A stretch of DNA of 64,000 bases from the NCBI RefSeq assembly GCF_029227915.1, contig NC_079879.1:2170001-2234000 (forward strand). Reading direction: 5' to 3'. The notes under the pieces are model-generated. The model saw only the letters and a program-made list of their open reading frames with translations, ran no database searches and was not told where the DNA came from. This document shows, in pieces, positions 52,701-63,501 of this stretch. The first letter of the stretch is position 1, and each line of letters opens with the position of its first letter. Made by a program: the position numbers and the translations under genes. The stretch comes from Hydractinia symbiolongicarpus. Its lineage: Eukaryota > Cnidaria > Hydrozoa > Anthoathecata > Hydractiniidae.

Positions 52701-52830
52701 GAAACGATTGACTGTGAGACTTAATTGAACTGATTTTGGCCTTTGACCTTATAAATGATATAAATGAGACAATTGGACTACAAGAAATAACATTCTTCTT
52801 AATTTGACATGATTGCTGGAACTCAGTGAT
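43708..52830 (+). repeat. large higher-order repeat, three copies of 9, 7 and 9 monomers
   Basis: Copies begin at 43708, 47063 and 49672. Within-unit markers at 44825, 48180 and 50789, and at 46690, 49299 and 52654, repeat with spacings of 3355, 2609 and 3355 bp in the expected places. The middle copy lacks 746 bp (two monomers) that the outer copies have at about 45590-46340 and 51550-52290; that block includes the marker GTAGTTGTTAGCGCGCGATG. Copies 2 and 3 share changes absent from copy 1 (CTTGTGGCACC for CTTGTGGGACC, ATTTTTTAATG for ATTTTGTAATG, GTGGGAACAATCG for GTGGGACCAATCG). Copy 3 stops matching near 52830. Confidence 0.92.
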
Positions 52831-55800
52831 TACACAGGGCACTGTGGTAGCGCTTTAATGAAAAATTTAGATAAATAAGTCATTTTGTCTTATGGGACCA
52901 ATCGTAGTCGTTAGCTCGCGATGAAGAAATAGAGACAGCTTCCAAAACTACATTTCATTGACTTTCTAACAGTATCAGTCCGCCTGAGTTACAACGGCTG
53001 CGTCACAAATTCGTACCAACATGTATTTAGCGATATTTTTCTGATATTACTAGGGTGCATCGGTTTAAACAGTGAAACGATTGACTGTGGGACTTAATTA
53101 AACTGACTTTGGACTTTGATCTTATAAATGTGATAAGTGACACAATTTGACTCCAAGAAATAACATTCTTCTTAATTTGACATGATTGCTGGAAGTCAGC
53201 GATTACACTGGGCGCTGTGGTAGCGCTGTAATGAAAAATTTAGATAAATAAGTCATTTTGTACTGTGGGACCAATCGTAGTCGTTACCGCGCCCTGGAGA
53301 AATAGAGACAGTTTCAAAAACTAAATTTCATTCACTTTCTAACAGTATCACTCCGCCTGAGTTACAACGGCTGCGTCACATATGCGTACCAACATGTATT
53401 TAGCGATATTTTTCTGATATTACTAGGGTGCATCGGTTTAAACAGTGAAACGATTGACTGTGGGACTTAATTGAACTGATTTTGGATTTTCATCTTATAA
53501 ATGATATAAATGAGACAATTGGACTACAAGAAATAACATTCTTCTTAATTTGACATGATTGCTGGAACTCAGTGATTACACAGGGCACTGTGGTAGCGCT
53601 TTAATGAAAAATTTAGATAAATAAGTCATTTTGTACTGTGAGACTAATCGTAGTCGTTAGCGCGCGCAGAAGAAATAGAGACAGTTTCAAGAACTACATT
53701 TCATTGACTTTCTAACAGTATCAGTCCGCTTGAGTTACAACGGTTCCGTCACATATTCGTACCAACAAGTATTTAGCGATAATTTTCTGATATTACTATG
53801 ATGCATCGCTGTTAACAATGAAGCGATTGACTGTGGGACTTAATTGAACTGACTTTGGCGTTTGACCTTATAAGTGTGATAAATGACACAATTTGACTCC
53901 AAGAAATAACATTCTCCTTAGTTTGACATGATTTCTGGAACTCAGCGATTGCACTGGGCTCTGTGATCGCACTTCATTTAAAAATTTGGATATATTAGTA
54001 ATTTTGTAACGTGGGACCAATCTTAGCCCATAGCGCGCGCTGAAGAGAAAAAGACATTTTCAAAAACTACATTTCATTGCCTTTCTAACAGTATCACTCC
54101 GCCTGAGTTACAACGGCTTCGTCACATATGCGTACCAACATGTATTTAGCGATATTTTTCTGATATTACTAGGGTGCATCGGTTTAAACAGTGAAACGAT
54201 TGACTGTGGGACTTAATTGAACTGATTTTGGACTTTGATCTTATAAATGTGATAAGTGACACAATTTGACTCCAAGAAATAACATTCTTCTTAATTTGAC
54301 ATGATTGCTGGAAGTCAGCGATTACACTGGGCGCTGTGGTAGCGCTGTAATGAAAAATTTAGATAAATAAGTCATTTTTTACTGTGGGACCAATCGTAGT
54401 CGTTACCGCGCCCTGGAGAAATAGAGACAGTTTCAAAAACTACATTTCATTGTCTTTCTAACAGTATCACTCCGCCAGAGTTACAACGGCTGCGTCACAT
54501 ATGCGTACCAACATGTATTTAGCGATATTCTTCTGATATTACTACTGTGCATCGGTTTAAACAGTGAAACGATTGACTGTGAGACTTAATTGAACTGATT
54601 TTGGGCTTTGACCTTATAAATGATATAAATGACACAATTTGACTCCAAGAAATAACACTCTTCTTAATTTGACATGATTGCTGGAAGTCAGGGATTACAC
54701 TGGGCGCTGTGGTAGCACTTTAATGAAAAATTTAGATAAATAAGTCATTTTGTGCTGTTGGACCAATCGTAGTTGTTAGCGCGCGATGAAGAAATAGAGA
54801 CAGCTTCCAAAACTACATTTCATTGACTTTCTAACAGTATCAGTCCGCCTGAGTTACAACGGCTGCGTCAAAAATTCGTACCAACATGTATTTAGCGATA
54901 TTTTTCTGATATTACTAGGGTGCATCGGTTTAAACAATGAAACGATTGACTGTGAGACTTAATTAAACTGATTCTGGACTTTGACCTTATAAATGATATA
55001 AATGAGACAATTGGACTACAAGAAAAAACATTCTTCTTAATTTGACATGATTGCTGGAACTCAGTGATTACACAGGGCACTGTGGTAGCGATTTAATGAA
55101 AAATTTAGATAAATAAGTCATTTTGTACTGTGGGACCAATCGTAGTCGTTAGCTCGCGATGAAGAAATAGAGACAGCTTCCAAGACTACATTTCATTGAC
55201 TTTCTAACAGTATCAGTCCGCCTGAGTTACAACGGCTGCGTCACAAATTCGTACCAACATGTATTTAGCGATATTTTTCTGATATTACTAGGGTGCATCG
55301 GTTTAAACAGTGAAACGATTCACTGTGGGACTTAATTGAACTGATTTTGTACTTTGACCTTATAAATTATATAAATGAGACAATTGGACTACAAGAAATA
55401 ACATTCTTCTTAACTTGACATGATTGCTGGAACTCAGTGATTACACAGGGCACTGTGGTAGCGCTTTAATGAAAAATTTAGATAAATAATTCATTTTGTA
55501 CTGTGGGACTAATCGTAGTCGTTAGCGCGCAGAAGAAATAGAGACAGTTTCAAGAACTACATTTCATTGACTTTCTAACAGTATCAGTCCGCTTGAGTTA
55601 CAACGGTTCCGTCACATATTCGTACCAACAAGTATTTAGCGATATTCTTCTGATATTACTAGGGTGCATCGGTTTAAACAGGGAAACGATTGACTGTGAG
55701 ACTTAATTGAACTGATTTTGGACTTTGACCTTATAAATGATATAAATGAGACAATTGGGCTACAAGAAATAACATTCTTCTTAATTTGACATGATTGCTG

Positions 55801-57061
55801 GAACTCAGTGATTACACAGGGCACTGTGGTAGCGCTTTAATGAAAAATTTAGATAAATAAGTCATTTTGTACTGTGGGACCAATCGTAGTTGTTAGCTCG
55901 CGATGAAGAAATAGAGACAGCTTCCAAAACTACATTTCATTGACTTTCTAACAGTATCAGTCCGCCTGAGTTACAACGGCTGCGTCACAAATTCGTACCA
56001 ACATGTATTTAGCGATATTTTTCTGATATTACTAGGGTGCATCGGTTTAAACAGTGAAACGATTGACTGTGGGACTTAATTGAACTGATTTTGGACTTTG
56101 ATCTTATAAATGTGATAAGTGACACAATTTGACTCCAAGAAATAACATTCTTCTTAATTTGACATGATTGCTGGAAGTCAGCGATTACACTGGTCGCTGT
56201 GGTAGCCCTGTAATGAAAAATTTAGATAAATAAGTCATTTTTTACTGTGGGACTAATCGTAGTCGTTACCGCTTCCTGGAGAAATAGAGACAGTTTCAAA
56301 AACTACATTTCATTGTCTTTCTAACAGTATCACTCCGCCAGAGTTACAACGGCTGCGTCACATATGCGTACCAACATGTATTTAGCGATATTCTTTTGAT
56401 ATTACTACGGTGCATCGGTTTAAACAGTGAAACGATTGACTGTGAGACTTAATTAAACTGATTTTGGACTTTGACCTTATAAATGATATAAATGAGACAA
56501 TTGGACTACAAGAAATAACATTCTTCTTAATTTGACATGATTGCTGGAACTCAGCGATTGCACTGGGCTCTGTGATCGCACTTCATTTAAAACTTTGGAT
56601 ATATTAGTAATTTTGTAACGTGGGACCAATCTTAGCCCATAGCGCGCGCTGAAGAGAAAGAGACATTTTCGAAAACTACATTTCATGGACTTTCTAACAG
56701 TAGCAGTCCGTTTGAGTTACACCGGTTGCGTCACATATTCATACCAAGATGTATTTAGCAATATTTTTCTTATATTACTAGGTTGCATCGCATTTGACAG
56801 TGAAACGATTGACTGTGGGATTTAATTGAACTGATTTTGGAATTTGACCATATAAATGTTATAAATGAGACAATTGGACTCCAAGAAGTAACATTCTTCT
56901 TAATTTGACATGATTGCTGGAACTCAGCGATTACACTGGGCGCTGTGGGAGCGCTTTAATGAAAAATTTGTATAAATAAGTCATTTTGTACTGTGGGACC
57001 AATCGTAGCCAATAGCGCACGCTGAAGAGATAGAGACAGTTTCAAAAGCTACATTTCATTG
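52831..57061 (+). repeat. mixed satellite monomers, mostly GTTTAAAC subfamily
   Basis: Roughly eleven monomers in which the types GCTCGCGATG, CCGCGCCCTGG and GCGCGCAGAAG alternate without a single clean period. Pieces match both neighbours; for example the variant CTATGATGCATCGC near 53797 recurs near 58630, 60125 and 62720. No non-satellite sequence is seen. Confidence 0.75.
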
Positions 57062-60000
57062 ACATTCTAACGGTATAAGTCCGTTTCAGTTACAACGGTT
57101 GCGTCACATATTCATACCAACATGTATTTAGCGATATTTTTCTGATATTACTAGGTTGCATCGCTTTTAACAATGAAGCGATTGACTGTGGGACTTAATT
57201 AAACTGATTTTGGACTTTGAAATTATAAATGTTATAAATGAGACAATTGGACTCCAAGAAATAACATTCTTCTTAATTTTACATGATTTCTGGAACTCAG
57301 CAATTACACTGGGCGCTGTTGTAGCGTTTTAATGAAAAAATTAGATAAATAAGTCATTTTGTACTGTGGGACCAATCGTAGTCGTTACCGCGCCCTGGAG
57401 AAATAGACACAATTTCAAATACTACATTTCATTGACTTTCTAACAGTATCACTCCGCCTGAGTTACAACAGCTGCGTCACATATGCGTACCAACATGTAT
57501 TTAGCGATATTCTTCTGATATTACTAGGGTGCATCGGTTTAAACAGTGAAACGATTGACTGTGGGACTTAATTGAACTGAGTTTGGAGTTTGACCTTATA
57601 AATGTTATAAATAAAACAATTGGACTACAAGAAATAACATTCTTCTTAATTTGACATGATTGCTGGAACTCAGTGATTACACAGGGCACTGTGGTAGCGC
57701 TTTAATGAAAAATTTGTATAAATAAGTCATTTTGTACTGTGGGACCAATCGTAGTCGTTACCGCGCCCTGGAGAAATAGAGACAGTTTCAAAAACTACAT
57801 TTCATTGTCTTTCTAACAGTATCACTCCGCCTGAGTTACAACGGCTTCGTCACATATGCGTACCAACATGTATTTAGCGATATTCTTCTGATATTACTAG
57901 GGTGCATCGGTTTAAACAATGAAACGATTGACTGTGAGACTTAATTAAACTGATTTTGGACTTTGACCTTATAAATGATATAAATGAGACAATTGGACTA
58001 CAAGAAATAACATTCTTCTTAATTTGACATGATTGCTGGAACTCAGTGATTACACAGGGCACTGTGGTAGCGCTTTAATGAAAAATTTAGATAAATAAGT
58101 CATTTTGTACTGTGGGACCAATCGTAGTCGTTAGCTCGCGATGAAGAAATAGAGACAGCTTCCAAGACTACATTTCATTGACTTTCTAACAGTATCAGTC
58201 CGCCTGAGTTACAACGGCTGCGTCACAAATTTGTACCAACATGTATTTAGCGATATTTTTCTGATATTACTAGGGTGCATCGGTTTAAACAGTGAAACGA
58301 TTGACTGTGACACTTAATTAAACTGATTTTGGACTTTGACCTCATAAATGATATAAATGAGACAATTGGACTACAAGAAATAACATTCTTCTTAATTTGA
58401 CATGATTGCTGGAACTCAGTGATTACACAGGGCACTGTGGTAGCGCTTTAATGAAAAATTTAGATAAATAAGTCATTTTGTACTGTGGGACTAATCGTAG
58501 TCGTTAGCGCGCGCAGAAGAAATAGAGACAGTTTCAGGAACTACATTTCATTGACTTTCTAACAGTATCAGTCCGCTTGAGTTACAACGGTTCTGTCACA
58601 TATTCGTACCAACAAGTATTTAGCGATAATTTTCTGATATTACTATGATGCATCGCTTTTAACAATGAAGCGATTGACTGTGGGACTTAATTGAACTGAC
58701 TTTGGAGTTTGACCTTATAAGTGTGATAAATGACACAATTTGACTCCAAGAAATAACATTCTCCTTAGTTTGACATGATTGCTGGAACTCAGCGATTGCA
58801 CTGGGCTCTGTGATCGCGTTTCATTTAAAAATTTGGATATATTAGTAATTTTGTAACGTGGGACCAATCTTAGCCCATAGCGCGCGCTGAAGAGAAAGAG
58901 TCATTTTCGAAAACTACATTTCATGGACTTTCTAACAGTAGCAGTCCGTTTTAGTTACACCGGTTGCGTCACATATTCATACCAACATGTATTTTGCAAT
59001 ATTTTTCTTATACTACTAGGTTGCATCGCATTTGACAGTGAAACGATTGACTGTGGGATTTAATTGAACTGATTTTGGATTTTGACCATATAAATGTTAT
59101 AAATGAGACAATTGGACTCCAAGAAGTAACATTCTTCTTATTTTGACATGATTGCTGATACTCAGCGATTACACTGGGCGCTGTGGGAGCGCTTTAATGA
59201 AAAATTTGTATAAATAAGTCACTTTGTACTGTGGGACCAATCGTAGCCAAAAGCGCACGCTGAAGAGATAGAGACAGTTTCGAAAGCTACATTTCATTGA
59301 CATTCTAACGGTATAAGTCCGTTTCAGTTACAACGGTTGCGTCACATATTCGTACCAACATGTATTTAGCGATATTTTTCTGATATTACTAGGTTGCATC
59401 GCTTTTAACAATGAAGCGATTGACTGTGGGACTTAATTAAACTGATTTTGGACTTTGACCTTATAAATGTTATAAATGAGACAATTGGACTCCAAGAAAT
59501 AACATTCTTCTTAATTTTACATGATTTCTGGAACTCAGCAATTACACTGGGCGCTGTTGTAGCGTTTTAATGAAAAAATTAGATAAATAAGTCATTTTGT
59601 ACTGTGGGACCAATCGTAGTCGTTACCGCGCCCTGGAGAAATAGACACAATTTCAAATACTACATTTCATTGACTTTCTAACAGTATCACTCCGCCTGAG
59701 TTACAACAGCTGTGTCACATATGCGTACCAACATGTATTTAGCGATATTCTTCTGATATTACTAGGGTGCATCGGTTTAAACAGTGAAGCGATTGACTGT
59801 GGGACTTAATTGAACTGATTTTGGACTTTGACCTTATAAATGTTATAAATAAAACAATTGGACTACAAGAAATAACATTCTTCTTAATTTGACATGATTG
59901 CTGGAACTCAGTGATTACACAGGGCACTGTGGTAGCGCTTTAATGAAAAATTTAGATAAATAAGTCATTTTGTACTGTGGGACTAATCGTAGTCGTTAGC

Positions 60001-61430
60001 GCGCGCACAAGAAATAGAGACAGTTTCAAGAACTACATTTCATTGACTTTCTAACAGTATCAGTCCGCTTGAGTTACAACTGTTCCGTCACATATTCGTA
60101 CCAACAAGTATTTAGCGATAATTTTCTGATATTACTATGATGCATCGCTTTTAACAATGAAGCGATTGACTGTGGGACTTAATTGAACTGACTTTGGAGT
60201 TTGACCTTATAAGTGTGATAAATGACACAATTTGACTCCAAGAAATAACATTCTCCTTAGTTTGACATGATTGCTGGAACTCAGCGATTGCACTGGGTTC
60301 TGTGATCGCGCTTCATTTAAAAATTTGGATATATTAGTAATTTTGTAACGTGGGACCAATCTTAGCCCATAGCGCGCGCTGAAGAGAAAGAGACATTTTC
60401 GAAAACTACATTTCATGGACTTTCTAACAGTAGCAGTCCGTTTGAGTTACACCGGTTGCGTCACATATTCATACCAACATGTATTTAGCAATATTTTTCT
60501 TATATTACTAGGTTGCATCGCATTTGACAGTGAAACGATTGACTGTGGGATTTAATTGAACTGATTTTGGAATTTGACCATATAAATGTTATAAATGAGA
60601 CAATTGGACTCCAAGAAGTAGCATTCTTCTTAATTTGACATGATTGCTGGAACTCAGCGATTACACTGGGCGCTGTGGGAGCGCTTTAATGAAAAATTTT
60701 GATAAATAAGTCATTTTGTACTGTGGGACCAATCGTAGCCAATAGCGCACGCTGAAGAGATAGAGATAGTTTCAGAAGCTACATTTCATTGACATTCTAA
60801 CGGTATAAGTCCGTTTCAGTTACAACGGTTGCGTCACATATTCGTACCAACATGTATTTAGTGATATTTTTCTGATATTACTAGGTTGCATCGCTTTTAA
60901 CAATGAAGCGATTGACTGTGGGACTTAATTAAACTGATTTTGGACTTTGACCTTATAAATGTTATAAATGAGACAATTGGACTCCAAGAAATAACATTCT
61001 TCTTAATTTTACATGATTTCTGGAACTCAGCAATTACACTGGGCGCTGTTGTAGCGTTTTAATGAAAAAATTAGATAAATAAGTCATTTTGTACTGTGGG
61101 ACCAATCGTAGTCGTTACCGCGCCCTGGAGAAATAGACACAATTTCAAATACTACATTTCATTGACTTTCTAACAGTATCACTCCGTCTGAGTTACAACA
61201 GCTGCGTCACATATGCGTACCAACATGTATTTAGCGATATTCTTCTGATATTACTAGGGTGCATCGGTTTAAACAGTGAAACGATTGACTGTGGGACTTA
61301 ATTGAACTGATTTTGGACTTTGACCTTATAAATGTTATAAATAAAACAATTGGACTACAAGAATTAACATTCTTCTTAATTTGACATGATTGCTGGAACT
61401 CAGTGATTACACAGGGCACTGTGGTAGCGC
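57062..61430 (+). repeat. higher-order repeat, one 6-monomer and one 4-monomer copy plus a partial copy
   Basis: The marker ACATTCTAACGGTATAAGTC starts units near 57062, 59300 and 60792, spaced 2238 bp (6 x 373) and 1492 bp (4 x 373). Equivalent points at 57501, 59739 and 61231 agree. The longer first copy has two additional GTTTAAAC-type monomers (around 57874 and 58247). The third copy breaks off near 61430. Confidence 0.88.
57680..57693 (+). other. alternative hairpin in the GTTTAAAC subfamily (example copy)
   Basis: CACAG, loop GGCA, CTGTG forms a perfect 5-bp stem. In these monomers the usual GCGCT/AGCGC stem is broken by one change (GCACT), so the local inverted repeat is shifted about ten bases to the left rather than lost. 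It is one representative of a site that recurs in many monomers between 37 and 62 kb. Confidence 0.45.
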
Positions 61431-62964
61431 TTTAATAACAAATTCAGATAAATAAGTCATTTTGTACTCAGGGACCAATCGTAGTCGTTAGCTCGCGATG
61501 AAGAAATAGAGACAGCTTCCAAAACCACATTTCATTGATATTCTAACGGTATAAGTCCGTTTCAGTTACAACGGTTGCGTCACATATTCGTACCAACATG
61601 TATTTAGCGATATATTTCTGATATTACTAGGTTGTATCGCTTTTAACAATGAAGCGATTGACTGTCGGACTTAATTTCTCTGATTTTGGACTTTGACCTT
61701 ATAAATGTGATAGATGAGGAAATTGGACTCCAAGAAATAACATTCTTCTTAATGTGACATGATTGCTGGAATTCAGCGATTGCACTGGGCGCTGTGATAG
61801 CGCTTCATTTAAAAATTCAGATAAATAAGTCATTTTGAAATGTGGGACCAATCTTAGCCGCTAGCGCTCGTTGAAGAAATAGAGACATTTTCAAAAACTA
61901 CATTTCATTGATTTTCTAACGGTATAAGTCCGTTTCATTTACAACGGTTGCGTCACATATTTGTAACAACATGTATTTAGCGATATTTTTCTGATATTAC
62001 TAGGTTGCATCGCTTTTAACAGTGAAACGATTGACTGTGGGACTTAATTGCACTGATTTTGGACTTTGACCTTATAAATGTTATAAATAAAACAATTGGA
62101 CTACAAGAAATAACATTCTTCTTAATTTGACATGATTGCTGGAACTCAGTGATTACACAGGTCACTGTGGTAGCGCTTTAATGAAAAATTTAGATAAATA
62201 AGTCATTTTGTACTGTGGGACTAATCGTAGTCGTTAGCGCGCGCTGAAAAAGTAGAGACAGTTTCAAAAACTACATTTCATTGACTTTCTAACAGTATCA
62301 GTCGGCTTGAGTTACAACGGTTTCGTCACATATTCGTACCAACATTCATTTTGCGATGTTTTTCTGATATTACTAGGTTGCATCGCTTTTAACAGTGAAA
62401 CGATTGACGGTGGGACTTAATTGAACTGATTTTGGACTTTGACCTTATAAATGTTATAAATAAAACAATTGGACTACAAGAAATAACATTCTTCTTAATT
62501 TGACATGATTGCTGGAACTCAGTGATTACACAGGTCACTGTGGTAGCGCTTTAATGAAAAATTTAGATAAATAAGTCATTTTGTACTGTGGGACTAATCG
62601 TAGTCGTTAGCGCGCGCAGAAGAAATAGAGACAGTTTCAAGAACTACATTTCATTGACTTTCTAACAGTATCAGTCCGCTTGAGTTACAACTGTTCCGTC
62701 ACATATTCGTACCAACAAGTATTTAGAGATAATTTTCTGATATTACTATGATGCATCGCTTTTAACAATGAAGCGATTGACTGTGGGACTTAATTGAACT
62801 GATTTTGGAGTTTGACCTTATAAATGTGATAAATGACACAATTTGACTCCAAGAAATAACATTTTCCTTAATTTGACACGATTGCCGGAACTCAGCGATT
62901 GCACTGGGCTCTGTGATGGGGCTTCATATAAAAATTTGGATATATTAGTAATTTTGTAATGTGG
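61431..62964 (+). repeat. diverged right edge of the satellite array
   Basis: The last four monomers return to the older CTTTTAAC type; the GTTTAAAC subfamily is last seen near 61265. There is no local higher-order unit apart from a shared piece between the monomers around 62060-62220 and 62440-62590. The final monomer stops in the TTTTGTAATGTGG segment and does not continue into GACCAATC. Confidence 0.8.
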
Positions 62965-63120
62965 AGAGATAGGGAAATGCCGATGTTAGGACAAAATCCG
63001 TTAGTACTTTACCATTTTACTTCAAATCATGGATCATACCCGTTAAATCAACGATAGAAGGATTTTTGTCCCCCATTCCCCAATCCCCCTGGGCCCCCCA
63101 CCCCATTACAGTGATAGGAT
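62965..63120. other. unique noncoding junction between satellite and polymerase fragment
   Basis: The satellite ends at GTGG and unrelated sequence begins AGAGATAGGGAAATGCCG. No open frame or monomer similarity is seen. On the minus strand this segment lies directly after the polymerase stop codon, so it is the 3' flank of that gene. Polinton/Maverick ends are reported to begin with AG, which the junction would fit, but the monomers also contain AGAGATAG elsewhere, so the exact boundary (62965 or 62973) is uncertain. Confidence 0.6.
63070..63104 (-). other. G-quadruplex-prone tract
   Basis: The plus strand shows five C runs of 5, 4, 5, 6 and 4 bases at 63070-63074, 63078-63081, 63085-63089, 63094-63099 and 63101-63104. 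On the minus strand these are G runs with loops of 1 to 4 bases, meeting the usual pattern of four G tracts with loops up to seven. The tract starts 17 bases downstream of the polymerase stop codon. Confidence 0.75.
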
Positions 63121-63501
63121 TTAACTGTGTCTATAATGACCTCTAGCGTACGTAGTAATACCATCTTCTAAAATTATACGCTTATCATCATCTGCATTTA
63201 GAGCGAGTTTGTTTGTTTTTACCGTGTGAATATCATGCTTAATGGATCGAAAGGTCATTTGGGTTCTGTAAACATTTACACCCTCGAACAAGCATCTCTT
63301 ATAATCATCAAAACCTATGGTCTTCTTCACCACACATTTCTTGACTCCTTTGCACTTCTTGTCTTCTTTTCCGTCTAGCTGTTTATTAGCATAATTCTTC
63401 GCTCTTAGAGCGACAAACTCCGTCATTACCTTACCACCTAACTCATCCTTCATCCGACCTATGATCTTTTTATTCAAACCTAATGGTAGAGGTCTACTAT
63501 C
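63121..63501 (-). pseudogene. C-terminal end of a Polinton/Maverick-type DNA polymerase B, out of frame with the upstream part
   Basis: About 126 residues continue the polymerase fragment upstream but in another reading frame. The conserved downstream region of this family is recognisable: LPLGLNKK, then MKDELGGKVMTEFVALR, the lysine- and cysteine-rich KKCKGVKKCVVKK, then NADDDKRIILEDGITTYA, ending GHYRHS and TAA at 63121-63123. The end resembles the natural C-terminus, so the gene is not obviously cut at its 3' end. The frame stays open back to 63543, but the first 14 residues of that frame are the overlap with the upstream frame and are not polymerase-like. The break may be true decay or a sequencing error beside a long satellite. 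Confidence 0.8.

Larger units (their letters stand above)
1..62964 (+). repeat. 373-bp satellite DNA array, about 168 head-to-tail monomers
   Basis: One monomer sequence recurs without interruption from base 1. Taking ACCAACATGT as the phase, the common monomer counts to exactly 373 bp, and equivalent sites repeat at multiples of about 373 (for example 42589, 43335, 43708 and 57501, 57874, 58247). All monomers read in the same direction; I found no inverted one. Monomers differ by substitutions and small indels and fall into recognisable subtypes that are arranged in higher-order units in the interior. The array is cut mid-monomer by the left window edge. No gene-like content is visible. The family is not one I recognise by name. 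The length is close to two nucleosomal repeats, as in many animal satellites, but a centromeric role is only inference. Confidence 0.97.

Noticed and set aside
1-62964. CRISPR array or other repeat-spacer system
   Set aside because: Repeats are 373 bp and contiguous with no unique spacers, and no cas-like gene is present. The polymerase and repeat type are eukaryotic.
1-62964. Array of tandem RNA genes (5S, tRNA or snRNA clusters)
   Set aside because: I looked for Pol III A and B boxes and for 5S, tRNA and U-RNA signatures in the monomer and found none. The monomer varies throughout without a conserved gene-sized core.
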